From assembly GCA_034435435.1 (NCBI GenBank), contig DAOTXN010000144.1, forward strand, positions 1-63,112: a DNA stretch of 63,112 bases. The letters are read 5' to 3'. The DNA is from DAOTXN01 sp034435435 (GTDB lineage Bacteria > Chloroflexota > Anaerolineae > S140-20). The notes below the pieces were generated by a model. It ran no database searches and was not told the origin of the DNA. It saw only the letters and a list, made by a program, of their open reading frames with translations. Shown piece by piece: positions 18,819 to 27,579 of this stretch (position 1 is the first letter of the stretch; each line of letters begins with the position of its first letter). The translations under genes were made by a program, and so were the position numbers.

Positions 18819-18855
18819 TAAAAAAACCCGGCGCTCGATGTCATACGGCGCCGGG
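18819..18855 (-). terminator. Intrinsic terminator of rpsA
   Basis: CCCGGCGC (18827-18834) and GCGCCGGG (18848-18855) form an 8-bp GC stem. On the minus strand it is followed by TTTTTTAA. The rest of the 283-nt rpsA-clpC gap shows no further clear signal. Confidence 0.8.
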
Positions 18856-18942
18856 CTTTTGGATGACAAGTCGACAGGCAACCTCGGCCTGGGAGGTCGA
18901 AATACAACGTGATTCGCCCCTATGGGCAGGTTGCCTGAGAGG

Positions 18943-20274
18943 TTATTCTGCTATGGCCTCCGCCGCCGTTTCGACAACCGTATGCGTGATGTGTTCCTCG
19001 TCTTCGCCTGCCAAATCGTTTTGGGGTGCATGTGGGTCCGCGACGACCGGAGGTATATCCCCGATCTCTAGTTCGTCGTCCAGGTCTTGATTGACGGCAA
19101 CCATTTCCGATTCCCAGTCCACGTCGGCATATTTGGCCTGGTCCACACGCTTTAAACTCAGACCCATGCGCCGCTGATCCGCGTCGATACGAATGATGCG
19201 CAATGTGACGATCTGGCCTTCCTGGACCACTTCTTTGGGGTGAGTGATATGGTCTTCCGAGATCTCTGAAATGTGGATCAGTCCTTCGATCTCTTCGTCG
19301 CCCACGATGCAGGCAAAGGCGCCAAACTTGGCCAATTTGGTAATTACACCTTCCACCAATTGGTCGATGTGATACTGTTCTTCTGCCAGAGACCACGGGT
19401 CCGGTTGCAGCCGCTTGCGGCTCAGGCCAATCCGCCGGCGCTCTCGATCCACGTTGAGCACGTACACCTCGACCTCGTCGCCGACGTTGAGGACCTCTTT
19501 GGGATGATTGACCCGTTTCCAGGAAAGCTCTGAAAGATGGATCAAGCCATCGGCGCCGCCCAGATCGACAAATGCCCCAAAGTCGGCCAGGCTGATGACG
19601 CGACCCTTGCGTACCTCTCCCTCGGTCAACTCGGACAGCAGCTTTTCCTTTTGGAATTTGCGCCATTCGCGCATGGCCGCGCGCTCGGAAAGGATCAGCC
19701 GGTTCCGCTCCCGATCAATTTCAATGACTTTGAGTTGCAAGGTCTCGCCCGTCAACTGGCCCCATCTTTCCTCAGACGACACACCCGACTCGCTGATATG
19801 CGGGTGTCGGCTGGCATCGAGTTGCGAGGCCGGCACAAAACCGCGCACCTTGCCCAAGCGCACGATCAGGCCACCTTTGTTGTAGCCCGCAACGTGCCCG
19901 GAGAACATCTCTTGGGTTTCAAAGAGCCGCTCGGCTTCACGCCAGTCCTTCTCCAACTGAGCGCGGGTCAGTGACAGGACAATGTTGCCGTTTTTGTCCT
20001 CTGGGTTGACAATATAGGCCAAAACTTCCTGGCCGACTTGAAGCCGGTTCAGCAAGTCTTTGGGCATCCGTTCTAGCTCGCGCCCTGCGACGACCCCCTC
20101 GGTTTTGCCGCTCAGATCGATCAGAATCTCGGTCGGGCTGATGCCAACGACGATTCCTTCACGCACCTCACCACGTTTTAGAGGCGTAAAGCTATACTCC
20201 TCTTGCAACAAGCTTTCCAGGTCTTTGGTGTCTGTTGTCGCGGCAGACCCCTGGATGTGATCATTTGAATCCAT
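18943..20274 (-). CDS. rpsA: 30S ribosomal protein S1 (four S1 domains)
   Basis: A 443-residue RNA-binding protein with four S1 (OB-fold) repeats at about residues 35-105, 120-190, 210-280 and 300-370. Each ends in a VxxIDxxxxRxxLS-type strand, for example VIEIDRERNRLILSERA and VLNVDRERRRIGLSRKR. The acidic C-terminal ~65 residues are probably disordered. Four-domain S1 is usual outside Proteobacteria. It helps the ribosome bind mRNA. ATG 20274 is opposite the divergent gene at 20418, and a clear promoter lies at 20308-20336. Confidence 0.92.
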   Translation of the reverse strand: MDSNDHIQGSAATTDTKDLESLLQEEYSFTPLKRGEVREGIVVGISPTEILIDLSGKTEGVVAGRELERMPKDLLNRLQVGQEVLAYIVNPEDKNGNIVLSLTRAQLEKDWREAERLFETQEMFSGHVAGYNKGGLIVRLGKVRGFVPASQLDASRHPHISESGVSSEERWGQLTGETLQLKVIEIDRERNRLILSERAAMREWRKFQKEKLLSELTEGEVRKGRVISLADFGAFVDLGGADGLIHLSELSWKRVNHPKEVLNVGDEVEVYVLNVDRERRRIGLSRKRLQPDPWSLAEEQYHIDQLVEGVITKLAKFGAFACIVGDEEIEGLIHISEISEDHITHPKEVVQEGQIVTLRIIRIDADQRRMGLSLKRVDQAKYADVDWESEMVAVNQDLDDELEIGDIPPVVADPHAPQNDLAGEDEEHITHTVVETAAEAIAE

Positions 20275-20307
20275 TCACTCTTCCCTCGTGTATTAGAATC
20301 GGTGCAC

Positions 20308-20336
20308 ATTATAAACCCATTTCAGCGAAAAGGCAA
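20308..20336 (-). promoter_or_regulatory. Promoter of rpsA
   Basis: On the minus strand TTGCCT (20336-20331) and TATAAT (20313-20308) are 17 nt apart, 34 nt upstream of the rpsA start. Confidence 0.7.
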
Positions 20337-20417
20337 CCGCCGTTTACGCGAATGCCGGATTGTGATAAAATTGGATCTGCGCTTAGGGGCGGGTGCTATG
20401 ATGAAAAGAGGTTAACC

Positions 20418-22127
20418 GTGGATATCGAACAACGCCTGAGTCAGATGAAGCTTTTCGAGGACTTGTCCCCGGAGGACCGCGCTCGATGGGCCGCGTGGTT
20501 TGAGAGGCGAGAGTTTGCTCGCGGAGACATTGTCGTTCGTCAAGACGAACCCGCGACAGAATTTTACATCGTAGAGCACGGCGAGTTGCGCGCTTTTGTC
20601 ATTCGAGATGAACGGCGCGAGCCGGTGGCAGTCTTTTATGAGGGTGACTATTTTGGCGAAACCGGCCTGTTGACTGGCGCCCCACGCAATGCTACCGTCG
20701 AAGTGTTGGCCGACGCCGTGCTATTTGTATTGGGCAAAGACCACTTTGAGCAGTTGATGGCCGAATTTCCTTCCATGCGTGAGCAACTACGCGCCAAGGG
20801 GAAAGTGCGAGAGGCTATCGGACGTATGCGCTTTCCCTGGCAAGTGGAAGATGAGGTCACAGTCATCTTTGCCAAGAAACACTGGATCGAATTGTTGCGC
20901 GAACTGCGCCTGGTCATCGTGCTGGGCATTCTGAGTTTTGTGACGACGCTTGTGTACACTCAAGTGACTATCGGCGCTCTCCCCGCAGCCATTCTGACTA
21001 TCATATCTGGCTCACTCTTGGGATTAACAGGGCTGTTGTTCATCTATCAATTCCTCAATTGGCGCAACGACTACTACATCGTGACCAATTTTCGCGTCTT
21101 GCACGTCGAGCGCGTGCTGCTGCTGCGCGAGGACCGCGACGAGGCGCCCATTGAACGTGTTCAAGACGTCCAGATCCGGCAGAAAAACATTCTGGCTAAC
21201 GTGTTGAACTTTGGCGATGTGATCGTGCAAACGGCGGCGGCCACGGAAAACGTCGTCTTTTCCAACATTCCACGCCCCGATGAAGTTAAAGATGCGATTC
21301 TTGCCCCCAAGCAACGCGAGCGCGACGTGAGCCAAGAGCGAGAGCTTATCCGCCAAGACCTGGAAGACCTCTTGGGCCTCAAACGGCCTTCAACAGAAGA
21401 GCCATCTGAGGGCGAGACCGCCCCGGTGCAGCCGGCAGAAGATGCCGTCGGCGCCTTCGATCTGACAGACACGTTGAGCGGGGGCTGGCAGTGGTTCCGG
21501 GGATTGTTCAACTTTCAGACCTGGATCGAGTCACCAGACCGCACCACGATAACCTGGCGCAAAAACGGCTGGCTTTTGATCAGTGCGAGTTTGGCTCCAT
21601 TTTTGATTGCGGGGGCGCTCCTGGCGGCGAGCCTCTTTATCTTTTCTCGTGGACTTGGCACGCTGTCTGTGGGTATGCTCCTTTTCATTTTGATGCTGAT
21701 CGATTTCGGTTGGTGGTTTTACCTATACTGGGACTGGCAGAACGACATCTATCAAGTCAGCGACAATCGCCTGATCGACCTCAAGCGCCGCCCCCTGTTT
21801 CTGGAAGAGATACGACGTGAAACCACGCTAGACAATGTTCAAAACATCAGTCTCAGTATTCCCGGTCCTATCGCGCAATTGCTGAACTTTGGCACAGTTA
21901 TTATCGAAACAGCCGGCGAGAGAGGCGCTTTTCGGTTTGAACATGTCCACAATCCCCGTGGTGTACAACAAGAAATATTTCGCCGCCGAGAAAAGCTGAA
22001 CCGGGCGCGACAGGAGCGTATGGAACAAGAACAACGCGCCAGAATGTTGATGTGGTTTGAAGAGTATGAACAAGTTAAACAGCAGCAGCGGGCGACCCGC
22101 GTTCAACCGGAGAGTGATCACCTATGA
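20418..22127 (+). CDS. Cyclic-nucleotide-binding / PH-like membrane protein
   Basis: A 569-residue protein with an unusual domain order. Residues 10-130 form a CAP-type cyclic-nucleotide-binding domain (FYIVEHGELRAFVI; phosphate cassette region YFGETGLLTGAPRNATVEVL). Two units follow, each a pair of membrane segments plus a bacterial PH-like (DUF304 / bPH_2) domain. The PH parts contain NDYYIVTNFRVLHVERVLLLRED with IERVQDVQIRQKNILANVLNFGDVIVQT, and NDIYQVSDNRLIDLKRRPLF with LDNVQNISLSIPGPIAQLLNFGTVIIET. GTG 20418 follows AAAGAGG; longer upstream starts overlap the divergent rpsA start. A membrane sensor for a cyclic nucleotide is a plausible role. It overlaps def by 4 nt (ATGA). Confidence 0.75.
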   Translation: MDIEQRLSQMKLFEDLSPEDRARWAAWFERREFARGDIVVRQDEPATEFYIVEHGELRAFVIRDERREPVAVFYEGDYFGETGLLTGAPRNATVEVLADAVLFVLGKDHFEQLMAEFPSMREQLRAKGKVREAIGRMRFPWQVEDEVTVIFAKKHWIELLRELRLVIVLGILSFVTTLVYTQVTIGALPAAILTIISGSLLGLTGLLFIYQFLNWRNDYYIVTNFRVLHVERVLLLREDRDEAPIERVQDVQIRQKNILANVLNFGDVIVQTAAATENVVFSNIPRPDEVKDAILAPKQRERDVSQERELIRQDLEDLLGLKRPSTEEPSEGETAPVQPAEDAVGAFDLTDTLSGGWQWFRGLFNFQTWIESPDRTTITWRKNGWLLISASLAPFLIAGALLAASLFIFSRGLGTLSVGMLLFILMLIDFGWWFYLYWDWQNDIYQVSDNRLIDLKRRPLFLEEIRRETTLDNVQNISLSIPGPIAQLLNFGTVIIETAGERGAFRFEHVHNPRGVQQEIFRRREKLNRARQERMEQEQRARMLMWFEEYEQVKQQQRATRVQPESDHL

Positions 22128-22684
22128 GCTTGAGAGAGATTAAAGTGTTGGGCGATCCGATATTGCGAAAAAAAGCCCATCGCGTGACCCAATTCAATGA
22201 ATCACTCGCTACTCTGGTCCAGGATATGGTCGAGACGATGCGCCAGTCCGATGGCGTGGGCTTGGCTGCGCCCCAGGTGGGCCTACGGCAGCGCGTCATT
22301 GTCGTCGAGACGCCTAACGACCCCGACGAACCTCAGAGCGGGCAGCTATACGCCGTCGTCAACCCCGAAATCGTCCGCGCCTCTCAAGAACAAGTGGACG
22401 GTATCGAGGGCTGTCTTTCTATCCCCGGCTACGTGGGTGAAGTCACACGCCACGCTGCCATCACAATCAAAGGCCAGGACATCCGTGGGCGCAAAGTGCG
22501 TATCAAACTCCAGGGCTTCCCTGCGCGTGCATTTCAACACGAAATTGATCATCTCGAAGGCATACTTTATATTGATCGGCTCACCGCCCCCGATCGCATC
22601 TGGCGGGTAGAGGAGGGCGCAGAAGAACAGGCTGAAGTACCCGCTGCCTCAGTAGAAATGACACCCGCGTTTTTGCAAAGCTAG
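22124..22684 (+). CDS. def: Peptide deformylase
   Basis: A 186-residue metalloenzyme that removes the formyl group from nascent N-terminal Met. All three signature motifs are present: GVGLAAPQVG (about 44-53), EGCLSIPG (about 93-100, with the metal Cys) and QHEIDHLEG (about 137-145, the HExxH metal site). Length and motifs fit type 1 deformylases; the C-terminal ~25 residues are an extra tail. It overlaps the preceding gene by ATGA, so it is translationally coupled to the cNMP/PH-like protein. Confidence 0.95.
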   Translation: MSLREIKVLGDPILRKKAHRVTQFNESLATLVQDMVETMRQSDGVGLAAPQVGLRQRVIVVETPNDPDEPQSGQLYAVVNPEIVRASQEQVDGIEGCLSIPGYVGEVTRHAAITIKGQDIRGRKVRIKLQGFPARAFQHEIDHLEGILYIDRLTAPDRIWRVEEGAEEQAEVPAASVEMTPAFLQS

Positions 22685-22702
22685 ACTACCACTCAACCTC
22701 GC

Positions 22703-22731
22703 TTTACACCCCAGAAAATTCGTGCTATACT
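22703..22731 (+). promoter_or_regulatory. Promoter of the 22776-31233 gene cluster
   Basis: TTTACA (22703-22708) and TATACT (22726-22731) are 17 nt apart, giving a start near 22738. A second TATACT at 22768-22773 lies just before the first ATG but has no good -35 partner. Confidence 0.65.
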
Positions 22732-22775
22732 CTGAGCGTGAATTGGCCTTACGTCAAGCTATTGTGGTATACTAG

Positions 22776-23042
22776 ATGTTCAAGCCAATCCAAGATCAGT
22801 GGCTCGATCAATGGGCCGGGCGCATTCACCGCTCTGGGCTGGCAGTGATCGCGCTGCCCTTGTTGGAAATCAGTCGCGGGTTGGGGTTCCTCTTCAGCCA
22901 GGCCTTGCTGCTCATCCAACCCATGCTGGCGAGCGTGGTAGATGCGCAAGATATTAGCCGTTACGTTGCGTTTTTAGATGACCCCGCCGCGATTGAAGAA
23001 CTGATCGAGCGGCTAGAGCGAGAGACAGAGAGCCATGGCTAG
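22776..23042 (+). CDS. Small conserved-looking protein, first in DUF6754/MutL cluster
   Basis: An 88-residue protein I do not recognise. A hydrophobic stretch (GLAVIALPLLEISRGLGFLFSQALLLIQPML, residues ~20-50) is flanked by a polar start rich in Trp and Gln and an acidic helical end (IEELIERLERETE). It could be a membrane-associated helix pair. It overlaps the next gene by 8 nt. There is no convincing ribosome site before ATG 22776; the TATACT three nt upstream raises the possibility of a leaderless transcript. Reality rests on position and overlap. Confidence 0.6.
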   Translation: MFKPIQDQWLDQWAGRIHRSGLAVIALPLLEISRGLGFLFSQALLLIQPMLASVVDAQDISRYVAFLDDPAAIEELIERLERETESHG

Positions 23043-23772
23043 TCATTTGGCGCTCCTGCTAATCCTTTTGATCATCTTGCTGCTGACACTTCTCGTTTCC
23101 CGACGCAGACGTGCTCCTCAACTGCGCCCCATCGCAGCCTTGGAGACCTTGCCGGGACAAACGGCCCGGGCCGTCGAAAGTGGTCAAAAACTCCATCTTT
23201 CTTTGGGTACTGGAGGTGTGGGTGGCCGGACGACTATCGCCTCGCTGGCCGGTCTTCAGGCTCTGGCGCACCTGGCCGAACAGGGTGTGGCGGCCGGAAC
23301 CCCGCCCTTGGTCAGCGTGTCGGATCCGACGCTGCTCCCGTTGGCCCAGAACGTTCTGCTCCAGGCTTATGAAAAGCGCGGGCGACGCCGGGATTTTAAC
23401 TGGACTCAGGTGCGCGTGGTGTCGCCCACAGCAATCGGCTATGCTCTGGGCACGCTGGACATGTTGAGCCATGAACCCGTCCTGGCCAACGTCATGTTGG
23501 GAGCCTTTGGGCCAGAAGTGGCCCTTATCAGTCATGCGGCCAACCATGCGAACCTGGCCCAGATTGGAGGGACGGACGATCCTCAAGCCCTATCTGTGCT
23601 GTGGGCGACGACCGACGGAGTCGTCATCGGTGAAGAACTGTATGCCGCCGATACTTATCTTAATCGCACCTTGTCAAAGGTCATGAGCCTGGTAGCTCAA
23701 GACATCGCACGGGTGATACTGGTGGTTTTTATTATCCTTTTTGCGCTGTTTAGAATCGCAGGAGCAATGTGA
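23035..23772 (+). CDS. DUF6754-like membrane protein
   Basis: A 245-residue protein. An N-terminal membrane helix (residues 5-23) is followed by the basic SRRRRAPQ, then a soluble alpha/beta domain with LSLGTGGVGGRTTIASLAGLQ, SVSDPTLLPLAQNVLLQAYEKRG and the acidic VVIGEELYAADTYL. It ends with a C-terminal membrane helix. I recognise this pattern as DUF6754, a family of unknown function common in Chloroflexota; the assignment is from memory. The Gly-rich loop suggests ligand or nucleotide binding, but no Walker motif is present. It overlaps both neighbours by a few nt. Confidence 0.65.
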   Translation: MASHLALLLILLIILLLTLLVSRRRRAPQLRPIAALETLPGQTARAVESGQKLHLSLGTGGVGGRTTIASLAGLQALAHLAEQGVAAGTPPLVSVSDPTLLPLAQNVLLQAYEKRGRRRDFNWTQVRVVSPTAIGYALGTLDMLSHEPVLANVMLGAFGPEVALISHAANHANLAQIGGTDDPQALSVLWATTDGVVIGEELYAADTYLNRTLSKVMSLVAQDIARVILVVFIILFALFRIAGAM

Positions 23773-24407
23773 AACGCCCGCAGTTTCCCGTGATGACGAT
23801 TGCCACGTCTGTGGTCCTTTTGCTCACCCTGTTAGGCTTTTTTGCCCAAAGCGACGTCCTGGTGGGCATCCAGTGGATACTGGTCAATTGGGCCATCATC
23901 ATCGCGGCCTTTGCCATCATTCTGGGCCTGATCAATATTCTCGCCGTCCACATTGGCAAGCTAACCACTCGCGCCTCTGGCTGGCCTTATAGCCTGGCTC
24001 TCATCTTGAGCGCCGTGGGCGTCTTTGCCATTGGTCTAGGAGAGATGATTTTTCGCCCGGAAGAGGGCCTGTGGGGCCCCGTGATGCCTTTGCTTTACGT
24101 GTGGGTCCTGGCGCCATTGCAGGCGGCCGCAGCAGCGTTGTTACCCTTTATTTTGACCTACGCCGCCTATCGGATGTTCCGTTTGGGCCGCAAACCGGGC
24201 ATCCTGCTCTTTTTACTCTCCGCGCTCGTTGTTTTGATCACTCAGCTACCTTTGCCCAACCTGGTCCCGGAACTGCGCGGCTTGAGAGAAATTTGGCTGT
24301 CCTGGTTGGCTATCCCAGGTTTGCGCGCTCTGCTCATCGGAATCGCCTTGGGTATGGCCATGACAGCGCTGCGATTGATGATGGGGATTGATCGTCCCCG
24401 AGGGTAA
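23769..24407 (+). CDS. Membrane protein with about six helices, unknown function
   Basis: A 212-residue integral membrane protein with roughly six hydrophobic segments (about residues 8-25, 32-55, 62-82, 95-120, 135-155 and 175-200). A GTG at 23769 overlaps the previous stop. No transporter family signature is seen. Tight coupling to the DUF6754-like gene and to the zinc-ribbon gene at 24479 suggests a shared membrane complex (inference). Confidence 0.6.
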   Translation: MKRPQFPVMTIATSVVLLLTLLGFFAQSDVLVGIQWILVNWAIIIAAFAIILGLINILAVHIGKLTTRASGWPYSLALILSAVGVFAIGLGEMIFRPEEGLWGPVMPLLYVWVLAPLQAAAAALLPFILTYAAYRMFRLGRKPGILLFLLSALVVLITQLPLPNLVPELRGLREIWLSWLAIPGLRALLIGIALGMAMTALRLMMGIDRPRG

Positions 24408-24478
24408 AGCAGGTTCCCACTTCCGATAGACGGATAGGAAAACCCGCTCTATCAGACAAATTGGCAGGTGAGAGCGCG

Positions 24479-26905
24479 ATGGTTCATTGTCCGCAATGCG
24501 GTGCAGCCAATCCAGAAGGAAGCAAGACTTGCCGCGAGTGTGGTGCAACCATCCCAACGCGGGGAACCGGCGTGCGTTGCCCGATGTGCAGCCACAACAA
24601 CCCCGGCGGGCGAGATTTTTGCGAAAAGTGTAATGCACGGTTGATCCAATTGGTCGCACCGCCTGGTGAGCCAACACCTCCCCCCACCGCCGGACGCTTG
24701 TCTTTATCCACACCTGCGCCAGAGGCGCGTTTGCCAGCCGATGACATGGAGGATGTCAGTGGACTGGGACGGTTGCGCGACGCAATGAGCTCAGACGAGC
24801 TTCCGGCGCATGAATGGCCCGCCGAGTCGCCATGGCCGGAATCATCGGCAACGCCAGAGCCGGAAACCGGACCGGCCATGGACTGGTTGACCCGCCTGAG
24901 GCCAGAGAGCGATACGCCAATCGAGATTCAGGGTGAGCCTACCTCACTGCCCGTAGATGAAGGCGATGCGCCCGATTGGTTGAGTCGCCTGAGGTCTGAA
25001 GGTGATACACAGGCCGAGGCCGAGCCATCTGCGCCGCCCGCCGAGGTCGAGATACCGGATTGGTTGGCGAGTCTGGCCCCAACGGAGGCCGAGGCCGGGC
25101 CGCCTGCGCCGCCCGCCGAGGCCGAGATACCGGATTGGTTGGCGAGTCTGGCCCCAACGGAGGCCGGACCGCCTGCGCCGCCCGCCGAGGTCGAGGTCCC
25201 GGATTGGCTGGCGAGTCTGGCCCCAACGGAGGCCGGGCCGCCTGCGCCGCCCGCCGAGGCCGAAGTCCCGGACTGGCTGGCGAGTCTGGCCCCAACGGAG
25301 GCCGAGGCCGGGCCGCCTGCGCCGCCCGCCGAGGCCGAAGTACCGGACTGGCTGGCGAGTCTGGCCCCAACGGAGGCCGGACCGCCCGTTCCGCCCGCCG
25401 AGGCCGAAGTACCGGATTGGCTGGCGAGTCTGGCCCTAACGGAGGCCGGGCCGCCTGCGCCGCCCGCCGAGGTCGAGGTCCCGGATTGGTTGGCGAGTCT
25501 GGCCCCAACGGAGGCCGAGGCCGGGCCGCCTGCGCCGCCCGTCGGCGCTGGCGTACAGGAATGGGAGGCCGAGTTAGCTCCAACAGAGCCTCAGATCGAA
25601 GCCGCCGAAGTTGAGATACCGGATTGGCTGATCAGGTTAGCCCCGGCTGAGGTCGAAATACCTGCTGCGCTGGAAAGAGAGGCGCCCCCCCTGCCTGGGG
25701 CCGAGTTGGACATCTCACTTGCAGAGAGCGGTCTGGCGCAAGCAGAAATTCCCACCTGGCTTCAGGCGTTGCGTCCAGGTGAGACGTCGGTAACCCGCCC
25801 GGTTGAAGAACGCGAGGTGGAAACCAGAGGGCTATTGGCCGGGATCGCGGGTGTGGTCCAGCCCGCCTCGGCCATCGATGTGCTTCCAGCCAAGCTTGCC
25901 CAGCCAGAAGGAATGAGCGCCGAGGCTGCCCTGGCCCGCGCCAGATTGTGGCAGGAGCTTATCGCCCGTTCGACGCAACCTGCAGCGCTGGAATTGCCCC
26001 GTGAGCATTTCATGACAGCGCGGCAACGCATCGAACGCTGGCTTGTTTACGCCCTTGTCCTGGTGGCCGTTGTGATCCCGGCGGCCACAGGGATAGAGTT
26101 GGGTGATTTTTTGGCCTTGGATGAACCGCCGACTGAACAAGTGGATCACGCGTATCAAATGGTCGCACAGGCAGCCACGGCCCAAAGCGGCCCCGTGCTC
26201 ATCGCTTTTGACTATGACCCGGCCTTTATGGGCGAGTTGAACGCACAGGCCGAGGCGATATTGCACCACCTGACACAGAACCAGACCCCGATCATGGCTC
26301 TCAGTCTGACGCCTGAGGGAGCCGGCCTGGCGCAACGACTATACGACGACGTATTAGCCGAAAAGGGGTATACGGCTGGAAGCGATTACGTCAATTTGGG
26401 CTTTGTCCCCGGCGAAGCCGTAGGCGTCCGCTCGCTGGAGTTTTTACCCCGGCACTTTCGTGGCGCAGCGTTTGATGGCGTCCAGCTTGAAAACGCGCCG
26501 ATTTTCAGTGGGACAGAACGCTTCTCTTTGAGCCAGGCGTCGCTCATCGTTGTTCTGACCAATAACGCTCACGATCTGCGCTGGTGGATCGAGCAAACGG
26601 CAGTGCTGGAGACCAAGCTGGACAAAGAGTTGCCGCTGATTGCCGGAGTGAGTGCGGCTATTGAGCCTCTGGTACGCCCATACTATGATATGGCAGCGCC
26701 TCAAATCGACGGGCTGATCGTAGGATTGAGCGGGGCTGTAGACTATGAAAAGGCGCTGAACTGGACAGATGGCCCGGCTCACTTGCGCTGGAGCGGACAA
26801 CTGGTGGGGATATTGGCCGTAGCGGGTCTCATTTTGATCGGCATCATATTGGGATCGGTGCGCCAGAGCGACGACGCAAAGCACAGCGGAGAGGAGGCGA
26901 CCTAG
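24479..26905 (+). CDS. Zinc-ribbon protein with DWLASL repeats and two membrane helices
   Basis: An 808-residue protein of unusual build. Residues 1-55 hold two zinc ribbons (CPQC/CREC and CPMC/CEKC). Residues ~60-470 are a Pro/Ala/Glu-rich linker with seven near-identical PDWLASLA(P/L)TEA units and about four degenerate ones. A membrane helix near 520-540 (WLVYALVLVAVVIPAATG), a ~215-residue soluble domain with VLIAFDYDPAFMGELNAQAE and SQASLIVVLTNNAHDLRWWIEQT, and a final membrane helix follow. The topology implies a cytoplasmic ribbon and linker with an outside domain. A TTG at 24461 could add six residues; ATG 24479 is preferred. It overlaps the next gene. Confidence 0.7.
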   Translation: MVHCPQCGAANPEGSKTCRECGATIPTRGTGVRCPMCSHNNPGGRDFCEKCNARLIQLVAPPGEPTPPPTAGRLSLSTPAPEARLPADDMEDVSGLGRLRDAMSSDELPAHEWPAESPWPESSATPEPETGPAMDWLTRLRPESDTPIEIQGEPTSLPVDEGDAPDWLSRLRSEGDTQAEAEPSAPPAEVEIPDWLASLAPTEAEAGPPAPPAEAEIPDWLASLAPTEAGPPAPPAEVEVPDWLASLAPTEAGPPAPPAEAEVPDWLASLAPTEAEAGPPAPPAEAEVPDWLASLAPTEAGPPVPPAEAEVPDWLASLALTEAGPPAPPAEVEVPDWLASLAPTEAEAGPPAPPVGAGVQEWEAELAPTEPQIEAAEVEIPDWLIRLAPAEVEIPAALEREAPPLPGAELDISLAESGLAQAEIPTWLQALRPGETSVTRPVEEREVETRGLLAGIAGVVQPASAIDVLPAKLAQPEGMSAEAALARARLWQELIARSTQPAALELPREHFMTARQRIERWLVYALVLVAVVIPAATGIELGDFLALDEPPTEQVDHAYQMVAQAATAQSGPVLIAFDYDPAFMGELNAQAEAILHHLTQNQTPIMALSLTPEGAGLAQRLYDDVLAEKGYTAGSDYVNLGFVPGEAVGVRSLEFLPRHFRGAAFDGVQLENAPIFSGTERFSLSQASLIVVLTNNAHDLRWWIEQTAVLETKLDKELPLIAGVSAAIEPLVRPYYDMAAPQIDGLIVGLSGAVDYEKALNWTDGPAHLRWSGQLVGILAVAGLILIGIILGSVRQSDDAKHSGEEAT
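25030..25545 (+). repeat. In-frame tandem repeat coding PDWLASLAPTEA units
   Basis: Seven copies of a 63-69-nt unit (GAT-TGG-CTG-GCG-AGT-CTG core) differ by only a few bases and by an optional GAG-GCC pair. This near identity at DNA level points to recent expansion or gene conversion rather than old protein-level conservation. Confidence 0.9.
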
Positions 26906-27579
26906 TGGAGATCACACTGGCGGCGCTGGGTGCTGCGCTGACACTGCTCATCTTGAGTTATCTGATAGGCGACAACCCGCTATTCAGGCTCGCTTTGCAC
27001 ATCCTGGTCGGCGTCAGCGCCGCATATATCGGCATCGTGGCCTTGCGCAGCGTCATTCTTCCCGCTCTCACGCCTCCCGACAATGCAGACTCGGCCGCCA
27101 ATCTATTGTGGTCCATTTCATTGGTGGGGGGGTTGCTGGGGGCGCTGTTGCTGGTACGAGGGGTCGCGGTGGCGAAGGTGTCGGCTCTGGGTGGAGTGGC
27201 CGTAGCTGTTCTGGTGGGTGTGGGGGTCGGTGTAGCCCTGGCCGGCGCGATTTCAGGCACAATGGTCCCTCAATTGGATGCGGCCACCCGGCCCGCCGTC
27301 ACCCTGTCGCCGCTACTGCCCGAAGCGCTGGAACCGGTGGGCCAAATTGTCGCCGTCGTAGGTACGGCCACAGGGTTGCTGGTGTTTAGTTTCACCGGAC
27401 AACGCTCTGGCCGGCAATTGACGAATCGGCTGTTGAACAGCGGCAGTACGGTTGGACGCTGGTTCGTCCTGATCGGCTTTGGAGCGATCTTGGGGGGGGT
27501 ATTGACGGCGAGTTTGGCGCTGTTGGCCGACCGTGTGCACTATCTTATTGAGGTGCTGGAGTTAATCAGCGGTGGATGA
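26905..27579 (+). CDS. Membrane protein, unknown function
   Basis: A 224-residue integral membrane protein with six or so hydrophobic segments, including a Gly/Val-rich region (VALAGAISG near 110). GTG 26905 follows GAGGAGG and overlaps the preceding stop codon (TAGTG). It contains few polar residues and no known signature. It overlaps the MutL-like gene by 8 nt, keeping the whole cluster translationally linked. Confidence 0.6.
   Translation: MEITLAALGAALTLLILSYLIGDNPLFRLALHILVGVSAAYIGIVALRSVILPALTPPDNADSAANLLWSISLVGGLLGALLLVRGVAVAKVSALGGVAVAVLVGVGVGVALAGAISGTMVPQLDAATRPAVTLSPLLPEALEPVGQIVAVVGTATGLLVFSFTGQRSGRQLTNRLLNSGSTVGRWFVLIGFGAILGGVLTASLALLADRVHYLIEVLELISGG

Noticed and set aside
24939..25614. 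Long open frames on the minus strand and the other plus frame over the repeat region (Arg/Pro-rich products)
   Set aside because: They arise from the GC-rich tandem repeat coding PDWLASL in the true frame; the products are low-complexity Arg/Pro/Ala and have no ribosome sites.
24479..26905. CRISPR-like array suggested by the regular 63-69-nt repeats
   Set aside because: Repeats are in-frame and coding, with no unique spacers and no cas genes.
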